In this document: positions 22,071 to 29,995 of the stretch, piece by piece
How the letters are laid out: the number at the start of each line of letters is the position of its first letter
Numbering within the stretch: the stretch's first letter is position 1
NCBI RefSeq assembly: GCF_002836355.1
Contig: NZ_PJCA01000034.1
Coordinates: 23,223 to 87,222 of the forward strand
Source of the DNA: Moritella sp. Urea-trap-13
Lineage (GTDB): Bacteria; Pseudomonadota; Gammaproteobacteria; Enterobacterales; Moritellaceae
DNA length: 64,000 nt
Reading direction: 5' to 3'
Translations under genes and position numbers: made by a program
The notes under the pieces: generated by a model
The model's database searches: none
What the model was told of the DNA's origin: nothing
The model's input: only the letters and a program-made list of their open reading frames with translations

Positions 22071-23501
22071 TTATAGCGTATTGATATATTGTTCCATATC
22101 AGTACGTAGATTATCAGATTTCGTACCGAAGATAGCTTGAACACCTGAACCGACAACCACGACCGCTTTTGCGCCCAATGCTTTCAGTTTTTCGTTGTCT
22201 ACCTTATCAATCGCGTTAACACTGATACGTAAACGCGTGATACATGCGTCGAGGTTAGTGATGTTATCTTTACCACCGAATGCAGCAACTAGTTCAGCGG
22301 CCATTGCATCTGTTGATACAGGCGCAGCAACTACGTCATCAGTTTCATCTTCACGACCAGGAGTTTTAAGATCTAATACCTTAATCACTACGCGGAATAC
22401 AATGTAGTAGATAGCTGCATAAGCCATACCAATACCAACAAGTAATGGCATTTTTGCAGCGTGCGGTGCTTGAACAACAAAGTCAATGAAACCGTTCGAG
22501 AACGTATGACCGTGAATAATACCCATTGAGTTAGTGATGACATAAGCTAGACCAGCAAGTAGTGCATGAATCACATAAAGTACAGGTGCTACGAATAGGA
22601 ATGCAAATTCAATTGGTTCTGTAATACCCGTTAGGAATGACGTCAGTGCAGCAGAGGCCATGATACCTAATACTTTAGCGCGGTTTTCAGGTTTAGCTGA
22701 ATGCGCAATTGCGATAGCAGCAGCAGGAAGACCGAACATTTTAAATAAGTAACCACCAGCAAGTTGACCAAAACCATTACCTGCAGCACGTGTTGCATCA
22801 TCAGCGGTAAGGAAACAAGTCATGATACCATGAGCAATTCCACCAGCATTGTTAGTACAAGTACCTGCTTCATAGAAGAAGGGTACATTCCAAATATGGT
22901 GAAGACCAAATGGGATAAGCGCACGTTCAACTACACCGTAGATACCAAATGCCACAGTTGGGTTTTGATGAGCAGCCCAATCAGAGAAAGTAGCAATAAC
23001 GGCACCAATTGGCGGCCAAATAACAGAAAGTAACGCACCAAGCGCAATCGAGCAGAAACCAGTGATAATAGGCACTGCACGCTTACCAGCAAAGAAACCT
23101 AGGTATTCAGGTAATTGAATACGATAGAATTTATTAAATGCCCAACCAGCTAAGCCACCAGCAAGGATACCACCAAGTACACCGGTATCAATTTTATCGA
23201 CACCCATAACGCCGGCCATAACACTTAGCGTAGCCGTCATAATACCGTAACCAACAATGGCAGAAAGACCCGCTACACCGTCATTTTTAGTGAAACCTAA
23301 CGCAACACCGACAGCGAACAGTAATGCCATTTGGCCAAATACTGAACCACCAGCTTGTTCCATTAATTGTGAGACGACTTCAGGTAAGAAACTGAAATTG
23401 GCTGCACCAATACCTAATAAAATACCCGCAACCGGTAATACCGATACTGGTAACATTAACGACTTACCTACTTTTTGTAGATTTGCAAACGCGTTACTCA
23501 T
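22071..23501 (-). CDS. ptsG: PTS glucose-specific EIICB transporter
   Basis: Imports and phosphorylates glucose using phosphate from EIIA-Glc. The 476 residues align end to end with E. coli PtsG (477). The membrane EIIC domain covers about 1-385, with [11 protein letters not shown] and the TGITEPIEF motif. A linker containing LKTPGRED follows, then EIIB with phospho-accepting C420 in LDACITRLR (C421 in E. coli). Monocistronic: a terminator follows and a 438-base regulatory gap precedes. Confidence 0.96.
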   Translation of the reverse strand: MSNAFANLQKVGKSLMLPVSVLPVAGILLGIGAANFSFLPEVVSQLMEQAGGSVFGQMALLFAVGVALGFTKNDGVAGLSAIVGYGIMTATLSVMAGVMGVDKIDTGVLGGILAGGLAGWAFNKFYRIQLPEYLGFFAGKRAVPIITGFCSIALGALLSVIWPPIGAVIATFSDWAAHQNPTVAFGIYGVVERALIPFGLHHIWNVPFFYEAGTCTNNAGGIAHGIMTCFLTADDATRAAGNGFGQLAGGYLFKMFGLPAAAIAIAHSAKPENRAKVLGIMASAALTSFLTGITEPIEFAFLFVAPVLYVIHALLAGLAYVITNSMGIIHGHTFSNGFIDFVVQAPHAAKMPLLVGIGMAYAAIYYIVFRVVIKVLDLKTPGREDETDDVVAAPVSTDAMAAELVAAFGGKDNITNLDACITRLRISVNAIDKVDNEKLKALGAKAVVVVGSGVQAIFGTKSDNLRTDMEQYINTL

Positions 23502-23673
23502 CTCTCACTCCTAGTGAACAAACTAAATAGTGCTGTAACAGACGACCTGATACAGCTGAATTTGTTGAGGATGCATGATTAGCTTCCTTTGTTGGCTTAA
23601 CTATAGCCTGCTAAAAACAATAGTCATAACTATTACCGGATCGGCTGTTTAGATTTGAATAGCCACTCACAAT

Positions 23674-23690
23674 GGTACAAAACGGTACAA
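23674..23690. promoter_or_regulatory. Direct repeat upstream of ptsG, possible operator
   Basis: Two copies of GGTACAA (23674-23680 and 23684-23690) repeat with a 10-bp period, one helical turn, about 175-190 bases upstream of the ptsG start. A half-site TGTGAG for CRP lies beside them on the minus strand. In-phase repeats suggest cooperative regulator binding; no regulator can be named. The remainder of the 23502-23939 gap contains this site and an inverted repeat, otherwise nothing I recognise. Confidence 0.35.
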
Positions 23691-23873
23691 TTGAGAGGAT
23701 TTTTTAACGACAGAGGCTACACATAAGCAAGCATGATGATTGGCTGGCCGATTTTTATGTCATGAAATGCGCCACAAAGCTGACATTTAACCAAGAACAC
23801 CGTAAAAGTAGGAAGACTGGCGTATTAGCTCGGGATTAATGGAATGAAATATAACCGATAAGGATAACAGCTT

Positions 23874-23918
23874 TACAGATAAACTTACGTAACAAAGTGT
23901 AACCTAAGTTTATCTGTA
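23874..23918. repeat. Perfect 14-bp inverted repeat between truC and the ptsG promoter region
   Basis: TACAGATAAACTTA (23874-23887) is exactly mirrored at 23905-23918, with a 17-base loop. It lies 22 bases past the truC stop on the minus strand. No T-run follows on either strand, so it is not a standard intrinsic terminator. It may protect a 3' end, or bind a dimeric protein. Confidence 0.6.
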
Positions 23919-23939
23919 CGTTAACAACCGAAAAAAGTA

Positions 23940-24695
23940 CTATTTTGCTAGCATATTCGGTAAGTAATCACTTTCTTGTGCGGGCCAGCCAAATTGCGCA
24001 AATAACCCTAATATCTCTTCGCCCACCTCAGCTTCGATATGCACAGGTTGCTCTGTTACAGGGTGTGTAAAAGACAAAGACTTTGAAATCAGCAGCAAGC
24101 GCTGTAAGTTAAAATGCTCGCGGTAAAATACATTATGGCGGCCATCGCCATGGGTAGTATCGCCCACTATTGGGTGGAAAAGATGCCTCATGTGACGACG
24201 TAACTGATGTTTACGACCCGTTTGTGGCTCAAGTTCCATCAAGCAATAACGACTTGTTGGGTGATTTTTACTTACCGCATACGGGATCTCTACCTGATGT
24301 AGAGGTTTGTAATGGGTGATCGCCTCTTGCGCTTCTTTATCTTGTGTTGCTTGTTTATCGGCAATCTTATCTAGCTCTACTTTTAAGGCGTAATCAAGCG
24401 TACCAGCTTCATCAATCCAACCGCGCACCACAGCAAGATAACGTTTGGTTAATGCATGGGCCTGAAATATTTCGCTCATCTGTCTGGCGACGTCACTGGA
24501 TAAGGCAAACAACAATACCCCAGATGTAGGCCTGTCTAAGCGGTGTACGGTATAAACATGCTGACCGATTTGATCACGTACCATCTGCATTGCAAATTGG
24601 GTTTCATGACTGTCTAGCCAACTACGATGCACCAACAAACCTGCAGGTTTATCAATCGCGACCAAATATTCATCTTGATATAAAATATTTAACAT
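23940..24695 (-). CDS. truC: tRNA pseudouridine(65) synthase
   Basis: Converts U65 in the T-arm region of tRNA-Ile1 and tRNA-Asp to pseudouridine. RluA-family enzyme of 251 residues; catalytic D54 lies in HRLDRPTSG. The close match to E. coli TruC runs from MLNILYQDEYLVAIDKPAG through ELEPQTGRKHQLRRH. Next to yqcC and close to syd and queF, as in E. coli. Confidence 0.95.
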   Translation of the reverse strand: MLNILYQDEYLVAIDKPAGLLVHRSWLDSHETQFAMQMVRDQIGQHVYTVHRLDRPTSGVLLFALSSDVARQMSEIFQAHALTKRYLAVVRGWIDEAGTLDYALKVELDKIADKQATQDKEAQEAITHYKPLHQVEIPYAVSKNHPTSRYCLMELEPQTGRKHQLRRHMRHLFHPIVGDTTHGDGRHNVFYREHFNLQRLLLISKSLSFTHPVTEQPVHIEAEVGEEILGLFAQFGWPAQESDYLPNMLAK

Positions 24696-24722
24696 TGTGC
24701 TCTATTACCTAACTAGCTGTAT

Positions 24723-25049
24723 TTAAAAATTTTTATTTAACAACTGATCAAACGATAAGATCAGGGCTAATAGCTCACGTGTATCCGCTGCTACTGGTTT
24801 AAAGGCTTCTTCTGCCATTGGTTGTATTGCCATATTCTCAGGTAATGGCATCTGCATGACCACAAGCTGTTTCATCTTTACTAAAAAAATAAACTGCAAC
24901 CAATCTGCAAAGGACATCGTATCAATACAAAATGGTGTGGTACTCGCTAACGCTTCAGCACTTGGCTTCACCTCATTCCACAATAAGCTGTGTTTCAATT
25001 CAGCTTCTATCGCCGCTAATAACTGCTGAGCCTGCAGATAGACTGTCAT
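24723..25049 (-). CDS. yqcC: YqcC family protein (DUF446)
   Basis: Small cytoplasmic protein of unknown function. I start at the ATG 25049, giving 108 residues (E. coli YqcC has 109). A longer reading from 25166 would add 39 residues absent from the family. Family features include FCIDTMSFADWLQFIFLVKM, matching E. coli FFMDTMEPLEWLQWVLIPRM, and a PLPENMAIQPMAEEAF stretch. Adjacent to truC in the same direction, 27 bases apart, a pairing conserved across enterics and vibrios. Confidence 0.9.
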   Translation of the reverse strand: MTVYLQAQQLLAAIEAELKHSLLWNEVKPSAEALASTTPFCIDTMSFADWLQFIFLVKMKQLVVMQMPLPENMAIQPMAEEAFKPVAADTRELLALILSFDQLLNKNF

Positions 25050-25242
25050 AAGAGTATCTCGATTTAGGGTAACGACACCGACGCAGTATCGCGACCAAAC
25101 AAATTTAGCCACATTATACGCCAGCAAGCCTAAGATACAAAAGCGCATTGTAATCTCAATTCGCATCTTGATAGGGTTTGGGTATAATACGCCAATACTT
25201 CAGCGCCATTAGGCTCCACTTTTAACTTGGACACATTAGATC

Positions 25243-26301
25243 ATGGCAAATATGCATACCCTTAATACGCTATCGGAATTTCTGGCACAAGCAAAGACTC
25301 AGTTTCGCGTGTATGACATGGGTCGTAAGATCAGCAAAATTTCCCCCGACGAGTTTATGCAGTTTGAATCCGCTCAGCGCCCTTACCCTGCTCCGTTGCA
25401 ACGCCATGCTCAATTTGCCATTACTTTCTGGAATAAGAACGAGAATAACCAACACTATATCTGGTTTCTAAAATTTCCATTAGATGAACAAGGCTTACTG
25501 ATCCAAGGTACCCGTAATGTTTTTCTCAATATGGTGGTTGAATCACTGGGTCTGATGTTAGAAAAGACCCCAAGTGAAGAACAGCAAGAACATCTGGCCA
25601 CCAACCCTTATGTGTTTAAACCAAGCACAGATAAAGTGGCGATGTTAAATGCCGTGATCAACCGCGACTTCATTCGCCCAGAAAGTAAATATTATCCAAC
25701 GGCGCACAACTACTTTGCTAACAAGCTTGGTTTTGAGCAATGGCAAGAAGTGGGTGTTCAGGGTATTTGCGATATCGCCGCACGCTTAGATCGTGATAAC
25801 AACGCGCAACACGTCTCTACAGCACTGGCACAGTTACCAACCGAGCCACTGTATTCACTTTGTCTCGCACTTGAACACGAAGCACTTCCGACGGTAGTAA
25901 GTGAAGCGTTAGCAAGTTTAATTAGCCAAGAAGCGGCTCAAGAAAAACCCGACGATGTGCGCTTATCGATGTTAATCAGAGCATTATCAAGCGCACCAGC
26001 GCAAGGATTACGTACCGCGTTGTACCCCGCTTTGTTTAAGCATACTGACATAAGCCAAACAATCGTGGCATTAGCTGGTCGCAGCTGGCATGACCTTGAC
26101 GACGAAGCGCTATTATTGGCCTTCTTTGAAGCTGCCGTACAACAGCAGCAAGGCCAAGAACTGTTTATTTACCTGTTCTCGGATTTAGTTGCAATTCCAA
26201 GTCTACGCAACAAGGTTTTAGCCATGTTACGTAACCCAAATCGAACTAATACCCTGGGTAGCGCGATTGGTCTATTGTTTCGTCAGCAACGTAGTCAATA
26301 A
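25243..26301 (+). CDS. DUF3549 family protein
   Basis: Uncharacterised 352-residue protein, which I recognise as the DUF3549 family common in vibrios and shewanellas. No signal peptide or membrane segment, so probably cytoplasmic. The N-terminal half is rich in aromatic residues (GRKISKISPDEFMQFE, HYIWFLKFPLDEQG). The C-terminal half looks like a helical repeat array (LSMLIRALSSAP, LIALAGRSWHDLD-type helices). Divergent from yqcC and first of five small plus-strand genes. Confidence 0.8.
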   Translation: MANMHTLNTLSEFLAQAKTQFRVYDMGRKISKISPDEFMQFESAQRPYPAPLQRHAQFAITFWNKNENNQHYIWFLKFPLDEQGLLIQGTRNVFLNMVVESLGLMLEKTPSEEQQEHLATNPYVFKPSTDKVAMLNAVINRDFIRPESKYYPTAHNYFANKLGFEQWQEVGVQGICDIAARLDRDNNAQHVSTALAQLPTEPLYSLCLALEHEALPTVVSEALASLISQEAAQEKPDDVRLSMLIRALSSAPAQGLRTALYPALFKHTDISQTIVALAGRSWHDLDDEALLLAFFEAAVQQQQGQELFIYLFSDLVAIPSLRNKVLAMLRNPNRTNTLGSAIGLLFRQQRSQ

Positions 26302-26406
26302 CATAGTCAATAAGCGCTTTGCCAACTACGCAGCCAATAAAAGCATCGTCAATTGTGCAGTCAAGATATTAGCATTATGAAACAACTATCACGGAGTGAT
26401 TAAAAT

Positions 26407-26703
26407 ATGGGAAGTTTGTTAGTCATCGTGGTTGGCTTTATCGGCGTGGTGCTCTTTTTACACCTGCGTAAACAAGCTGAATTAGCCAATGCGCTAATCA
26501 AGCAGTATTGCCAACAGCAACAATTACAATGGCTATCAACAGCCCAGGCGGGGATCTCTTGGTATCCTCATAAAGGCAGTTTATTTCGTTATAAGTTTAA
26601 TTTCGAGTTTAGCAGTAACGGCGAAAATGCTTATCAAGCTTGCCTCGTGATGGCGGGACCGAGGGTGTTAGAGTTTGTCGTGCCGCCTTATGCGATAGAT
26701 TGA
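26407..26703 (+). CDS. DUF3301 family membrane-anchored protein
   Basis: Uncharacterised 98-residue protein. An N-terminal transmembrane helix (about residues 3-20, LLVIVVGFIGVVLFLHL) is followed by a small soluble domain with QLQWLSTAQAGISW and YKFNFEFSSNGENAY. The same order, DUF3549 then DUF3301, occurs in vibrios as I recall. ATG preceded by CACGGAGTG. Confidence 0.8.
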   Translation: MGSLLVIVVGFIGVVLFLHLRKQAELANALIKQYCQQQQLQWLSTAQAGISWYPHKGSLFRYKFNFEFSSNGENAYQACLVMAGPRVLEFVVPPYAID

Positions 26704-26763
26704 CCGTGATAAACTAACGTTGTTGCTCATCACTGGCTATACTGAAAAAAACAGTGGAGCCAG

Positions 26764-27015
26764 ATGATGTTTTTAGCCACCCAAACCTTAGCGATGTTAT
26801 TCGCGCAGCTCGGATTAGAAAATGATGAATTGAGCGTAAAACGTTTTATCCATCAGCATAAAATCCAAACTGGGGTATTATTATTCGAAGCACCATTTTG
26901 GAACGCTTCCCAAGCGATGTTTCTGCAAGAAGCCATTTATGAAGATGCCGACTGGGCAGAAGTCATTGACCAGCTTGATACCATGCTGCGAACCGAAACA
27001 ATGCACATCACATAA
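26764..27015 (+). CDS. DUF2789 family protein
   Basis: Uncharacterised 83-residue soluble protein. Mainly helical composition with LFAQLGLENDELSVKRFIHQH and a C-terminal acidic WAEVIDQLDTMLR. GGAG lies 4 bases before the ATG. Family call rests on remembered similarity to DUF2789. Confidence 0.7.
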   Translation: MMFLATQTLAMLFAQLGLENDELSVKRFIHQHKIQTGVLLFEAPFWNASQAMFLQEAIYEDADWAEVIDQLDTMLRTETMHIT

Positions 27016-27040
27016 CCAGAGATACTAAGGAAGGAAGTAC

Positions 27041-27373
27041 ATGAGCCTACAACATATTGTCGATGCCGCGAATCAACTGGCTCGCGAAGGCAAGAAGCCC
27101 TCTGTTGCACTGATTAAATCACGGATAACCCAACCTACTAATTTACGTGAGATTATTGAAACGCTAAGAAAATGGACCTTCGATCCGAATGCCAAAGCCC
27201 CTACGACGGATACACCAGAAATCACGACAGCCGCAGCAATAACCGACCCGATGACAGCGCTTATTGCCAAAGAAATAGCGGCGGTACGAGAAGAAATCGC
27301 GCCATTACGCCAAGAAGTAAGTGAGCTAAAAGCTGAAATAGCGGTGTTAAAAAAAGCATTGTCAACACAATAA
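27041..27373 (+). CDS. KfrA-like small DNA-binding protein
   Basis: A 110-residue protein in two parts. Residues 1-40 (VDAANQLAREGKKPSVALIK) resemble the winged-helix N-terminal domain of KfrA-type plasmid DNA-binding proteins, whose signature is AA-x-L-x-x-EGxxPTV. After a low-complexity Thr/Ala/Pro linker (45-75), residues 78-107 form a short coiled coil (EIAAVREEIAPLRQEVSELK). This architecture suggests a dimeric DNA-binding protein. A strong AAGGAAGG precedes the ATG. Function unknown. Confidence 0.6.
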   Translation: MSLQHIVDAANQLAREGKKPSVALIKSRITQPTNLREIIETLRKWTFDPNAKAPTTDTPEITTAAAITDPMTALIAKEIAAVREEIAPLRQEVSELKAEIAVLKKALSTQ

Positions 27374-27392
27374 CTGTCACAGAGAGAATACC

Positions 27393-28157
27393 TTGTTTAC
27401 TGCAGAACTGACTTTTGAATGTTATCAAGACACCACCATCGATGCTGTTGATGGCGCCATTACCCAACTTATTGATGCTTTACGCTACAACGGTCAAATA
27501 TTAGGTCGTGAATTTCCAACCAGCATCGATGACGGGGTATTTATTACCCGTGTTGTTTGTCCTGAAGAGGAAAGTCTCCACCCAAATCATCATTCCAGTA
27601 TTGTTGAAAAACGCTTACAAGCCCTGAGTAAAGCGGGCTTACTTGCCCCTAAAATCAGGCTGACAGGCATGGATTTACATTCAGATAATACCGACCCTTG
27701 CCAGCAACCTGAATGGCAAGTCTTGTATACCCATTACCTTAGTACCTGCTCACCTTTACGTTGTGGCGAACATCTTGCCCCTATCCCACTGTATAAATTA
27801 CCGACCCCAGCGATAGGCGATCACCAAGATTTATTACGCTGGCAAGTAGACTGGAGTTCAACCGATGAATTACAGATGCACGGCACCACATTAAAGCAAG
27901 CCTGCAGCGAAGTATTGACGGATATCAGTAGTCCGTTAAACCATACTGGCTGGCAATTAGCTAAAGATATTGAGCAGCAAAGTAAGGTACCAACTTATTA
28001 TTATCTTTATCATTTAGCCGATACCACAGAACCGTCAGCAAAAACAGCGCGTCCTTGTCCAAGTTGTGGTGGGACATGGCAATTGGAAAGCCCATTACAC
28101 GGTATCTTTGATTTTAAATGTGAGCCTTGCCGCTTAGTATCTAATTTACCTTGGTAG
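27393..28157 (+). CDS. DUF2310 family zinc-ribbon protein
   Basis: Uncharacterised 254-residue protein starting at a TTG (27393) with GAGAGAA upstream; no in-frame ATG fits. The C-terminus carries a four-cysteine zinc ribbon: CPSC near residue 226 and CEPC near residue 246. The N-terminal 180 residues have no motif I know. It matches the DUF2310 Zn-ribbon family found beside syd in vibrios. It ends the plus-strand block and converges on syd. Confidence 0.8.
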   Translation: MFTAELTFECYQDTTIDAVDGAITQLIDALRYNGQILGREFPTSIDDGVFITRVVCPEEESLHPNHHSSIVEKRLQALSKAGLLAPKIRLTGMDLHSDNTDPCQQPEWQVLYTHYLSTCSPLRCGEHLAPIPLYKLPTPAIGDHQDLLRWQVDWSSTDELQMHGTTLKQACSEVLTDISSPLNHTGWQLAKDIEQQSKVPTYYYLYHLADTTEPSAKTARPCPSCGGTWQLESPLHGIFDFKCEPCRLVSNLPW

Positions 28158-28180
28158 TTTGTTAACCATAAAAATGAAAC

Positions 28181-28217
28181 AAAAAAACAGCGCAAGTGAA
28201 TACTGGCGCTGTTTTTT
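28181..28217. terminator. Bidirectional terminator between the DUF2310 gene and syd
   Basis: AACAGCGC (28186-28193) pairs with GCGCTGTT (28206-28213), with A-rich and T-rich tails on either side. It serves both convergent genes. Confidence 0.85.
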
Positions 28218-28250
28218 ATTATTAAATAGCGGTGGTAATGTTAGTCACTA

Positions 28251-28820
28251 TTAAAGCGCTGGTAGCACCGGCGTTAATTGCTCAATAAAGGTCGCAAGAT
28301 CTGGGGCTAATACTTCAGCAATGCCCTTACCGAGTACTTCACGTACCACTTCACCACTGACATTATCAAGCGCAATAATCTGCATATCATCGGCGCAGCT
28401 GGCAATGAATAACGTCGGTGGTTGTTTGAGTGTTTTTTTCATCATCAAATGGGCAATCATATTTTCTTGCAAGCGTTTAAAATCATCCTCGCTCCATACC
28501 TGAACTAACTCAATGATCTCATCATTAAAACTAGCAGGCATATGATCACTAAAGTAAGCACCAAAGAAAGCGGTTATTTGTGGGTCAAGCTCAATACTTA
28601 ATGCCGCTTCAATATTACTAAATGAGCTGAGCTCATTTAGTCTTACTGGCAACCAAGCTTTATGGCCTGCGAGCAGTTGCGGATGATTTAGATCCACGAT
28701 AAAACACGGCGAGTCCCATTCCGGATCAAAGTCTTTCTGTGGTAAGTAATCTTGTGTTTGCCAAACGTGTTCACAGCGCGCATAAAAAGCAATCAACGCA
28801 TCGGTTACAGCTGCAGTCAT
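28251..28820 (-). CDS. syd: SecY-interacting protein Syd
   Basis: Peripheral inner-membrane protein that binds SecY and helps check the quality of the SecYEG translocon. I start at ATG 28820, with GGGGAAT just upstream, giving 189 residues (E. coli 181). A longer reading adds four residues from 28832. Strong family segments: VQVWSEDDFKRLQENMIAHL and PPTLFIASCADDMQIIALDN. Divergent from queF as in E. coli. Confidence 0.93.
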   Translation of the reverse strand: MTAAVTDALIAFYARCEHVWQTQDYLPQKDFDPEWDSPCFIVDLNHPQLLAGHKAWLPVRLNELSSFSNIEAALSIELDPQITAFFGAYFSDHMPASFNDEIIELVQVWSEDDFKRLQENMIAHLMMKKTLKQPPTLFIASCADDMQIIALDNVSGEVVREVLGKGIAEVLAPDLATFIEQLTPVLPAL

Positions 28821-28941
28821 TATATTCCCCATAAAAATGATTAAATCGGCTATAGCATATCACTACGCTGTAAAATTTATTACAATCTCGCCACTGATAA
28901 GTAAATTATCTACCTTATGCGCTAACCGATGAGAATAAATC

Positions 28942-29796
28942 ATGACCACGACAAACCGTTACCAAGATTCAACTGCACTGGATAAATTAAACCTCGGACA
29001 GAAAACGGAATATATCTCGCAATATCAACCTAGCTTGTTACAACCAGTACCAAGACAATTGAACCGTGATGATCTGGCACTCTCTGCACAACTGCCATTC
29101 ACTGGTTGTGATTTATGGAACTTATATGAACTGTCTTGGTTAAACAGCAAAGGTAAGCCGATTGTGGCAGTAGCAGAAGTAAAAGTCTGCGCGACGTCTG
29201 TAAATTTAATAGAATCAAAATCATTCAAACTGTACTTAAACAGCTTTAATCAAACCCACTTTAGCTCGACTCAAGAAGTAACGGAAACACTACAGCGCGA
29301 CTTAGCCGTCTGTGCACAAGGTCCCGTTGCAGTGGTAATGTTTGATGACTTAGATAAAGCACCAAGCCAAATTACCAAGATCACCGGCACTTGCATCGAT
29401 CATCTTGATATAGATATCGAAGATTATGAATTTAATGCTGAGTTATTAAAATCTGCCGCAGATAATACTGACACTGTTGATGAGGTTGTTTACAGTCACT
29501 TATTAAAATCAAATTGTCTGGTAACCAATCAACCAGATTGGGGCAGCGTTTATATTGCCTACCAAGGTAACAAGATCGACCAAGAAGCATTATTACGCTA
29601 TTTAATCTCATTCCGCCAACATAATGAATTTCATGAGCAATGCGTTGAGCGTATTTTCACCGATATTATGCACTTCTGTAAACCAGAGCAATTGACTGTT
29701 TATGCACGCTATACCCGTAGAGGTGGTTTGGACATCAACCCATTCAGAACCAATTGTGATGCTAAAATAGATAATATTCGCTTAATCCGCCAATAA
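28942..29796 (+). CDS. queF: NADPH-dependent 7-cyano-7-deazaguanine reductase
   Basis: Reduces preQ0 to preQ1 in queuosine synthesis for the tRNA wobble position. Long (YqcD-type) form of 284 residues with tandem T-folds. Catalytic C192 in [12 protein letters not shown], general acid D199, and the NADPH/substrate motif ESKSFKLY at 91-98. Sits between syd and, two genes later, ppnN; in E. coli syd-queF-ygdH-xni are contiguous. Confidence 0.96.
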   Translation: MTTTNRYQDSTALDKLNLGQKTEYISQYQPSLLQPVPRQLNRDDLALSAQLPFTGCDLWNLYELSWLNSKGKPIVAVAEVKVCATSVNLIESKSFKLYLNSFNQTHFSSTQEVTETLQRDLAVCAQGPVAVVMFDDLDKAPSQITKITGTCIDHLDIDIEDYEFNAELLKSAADNTDTVDEVVYSHLLKSNCLVTNQPDWGSVYIAYQGNKIDQEALLRYLISFRQHNEFHEQCVERIFTDIMHFCKPEQLTVYARYTRRGGLDINPFRTNCDAKIDNIRLIRQ

Positions 29797-29881
29797 CCTC
29801 ATAGGGCTGGGTATTGTTTTAAATATCCAGTCATTAACAAAAGCCGCAAAATAGTTTAGTATTTACCCGTTGCAAGCAATT

Positions 29882-29902
29882 AGGGGTACAAATGCCCCTT
29901 TT
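29882..29902 (+). terminator. Weak terminator after queF
   Basis: A short AGGGG / CCCCT stem with a T-tail (TTTT) about 85 bases after the queF stop. Short stem, so efficiency is uncertain. Confidence 0.4.
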
Positions 29903-29995
29903 GATAACATAGCAACAACGACCTCATACAAAAAGAGGCCTACATTAGCAAAGGAAAGCTAATATTAAATAAGGACATGTAATCATAAGAATGTG

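Noticed and set aside
26290..26313. Tandem TAGTCAATAA repeat over the DUF3549 stop codon
   Set aside because: Only two short copies; most likely a small local duplication without functional meaning.
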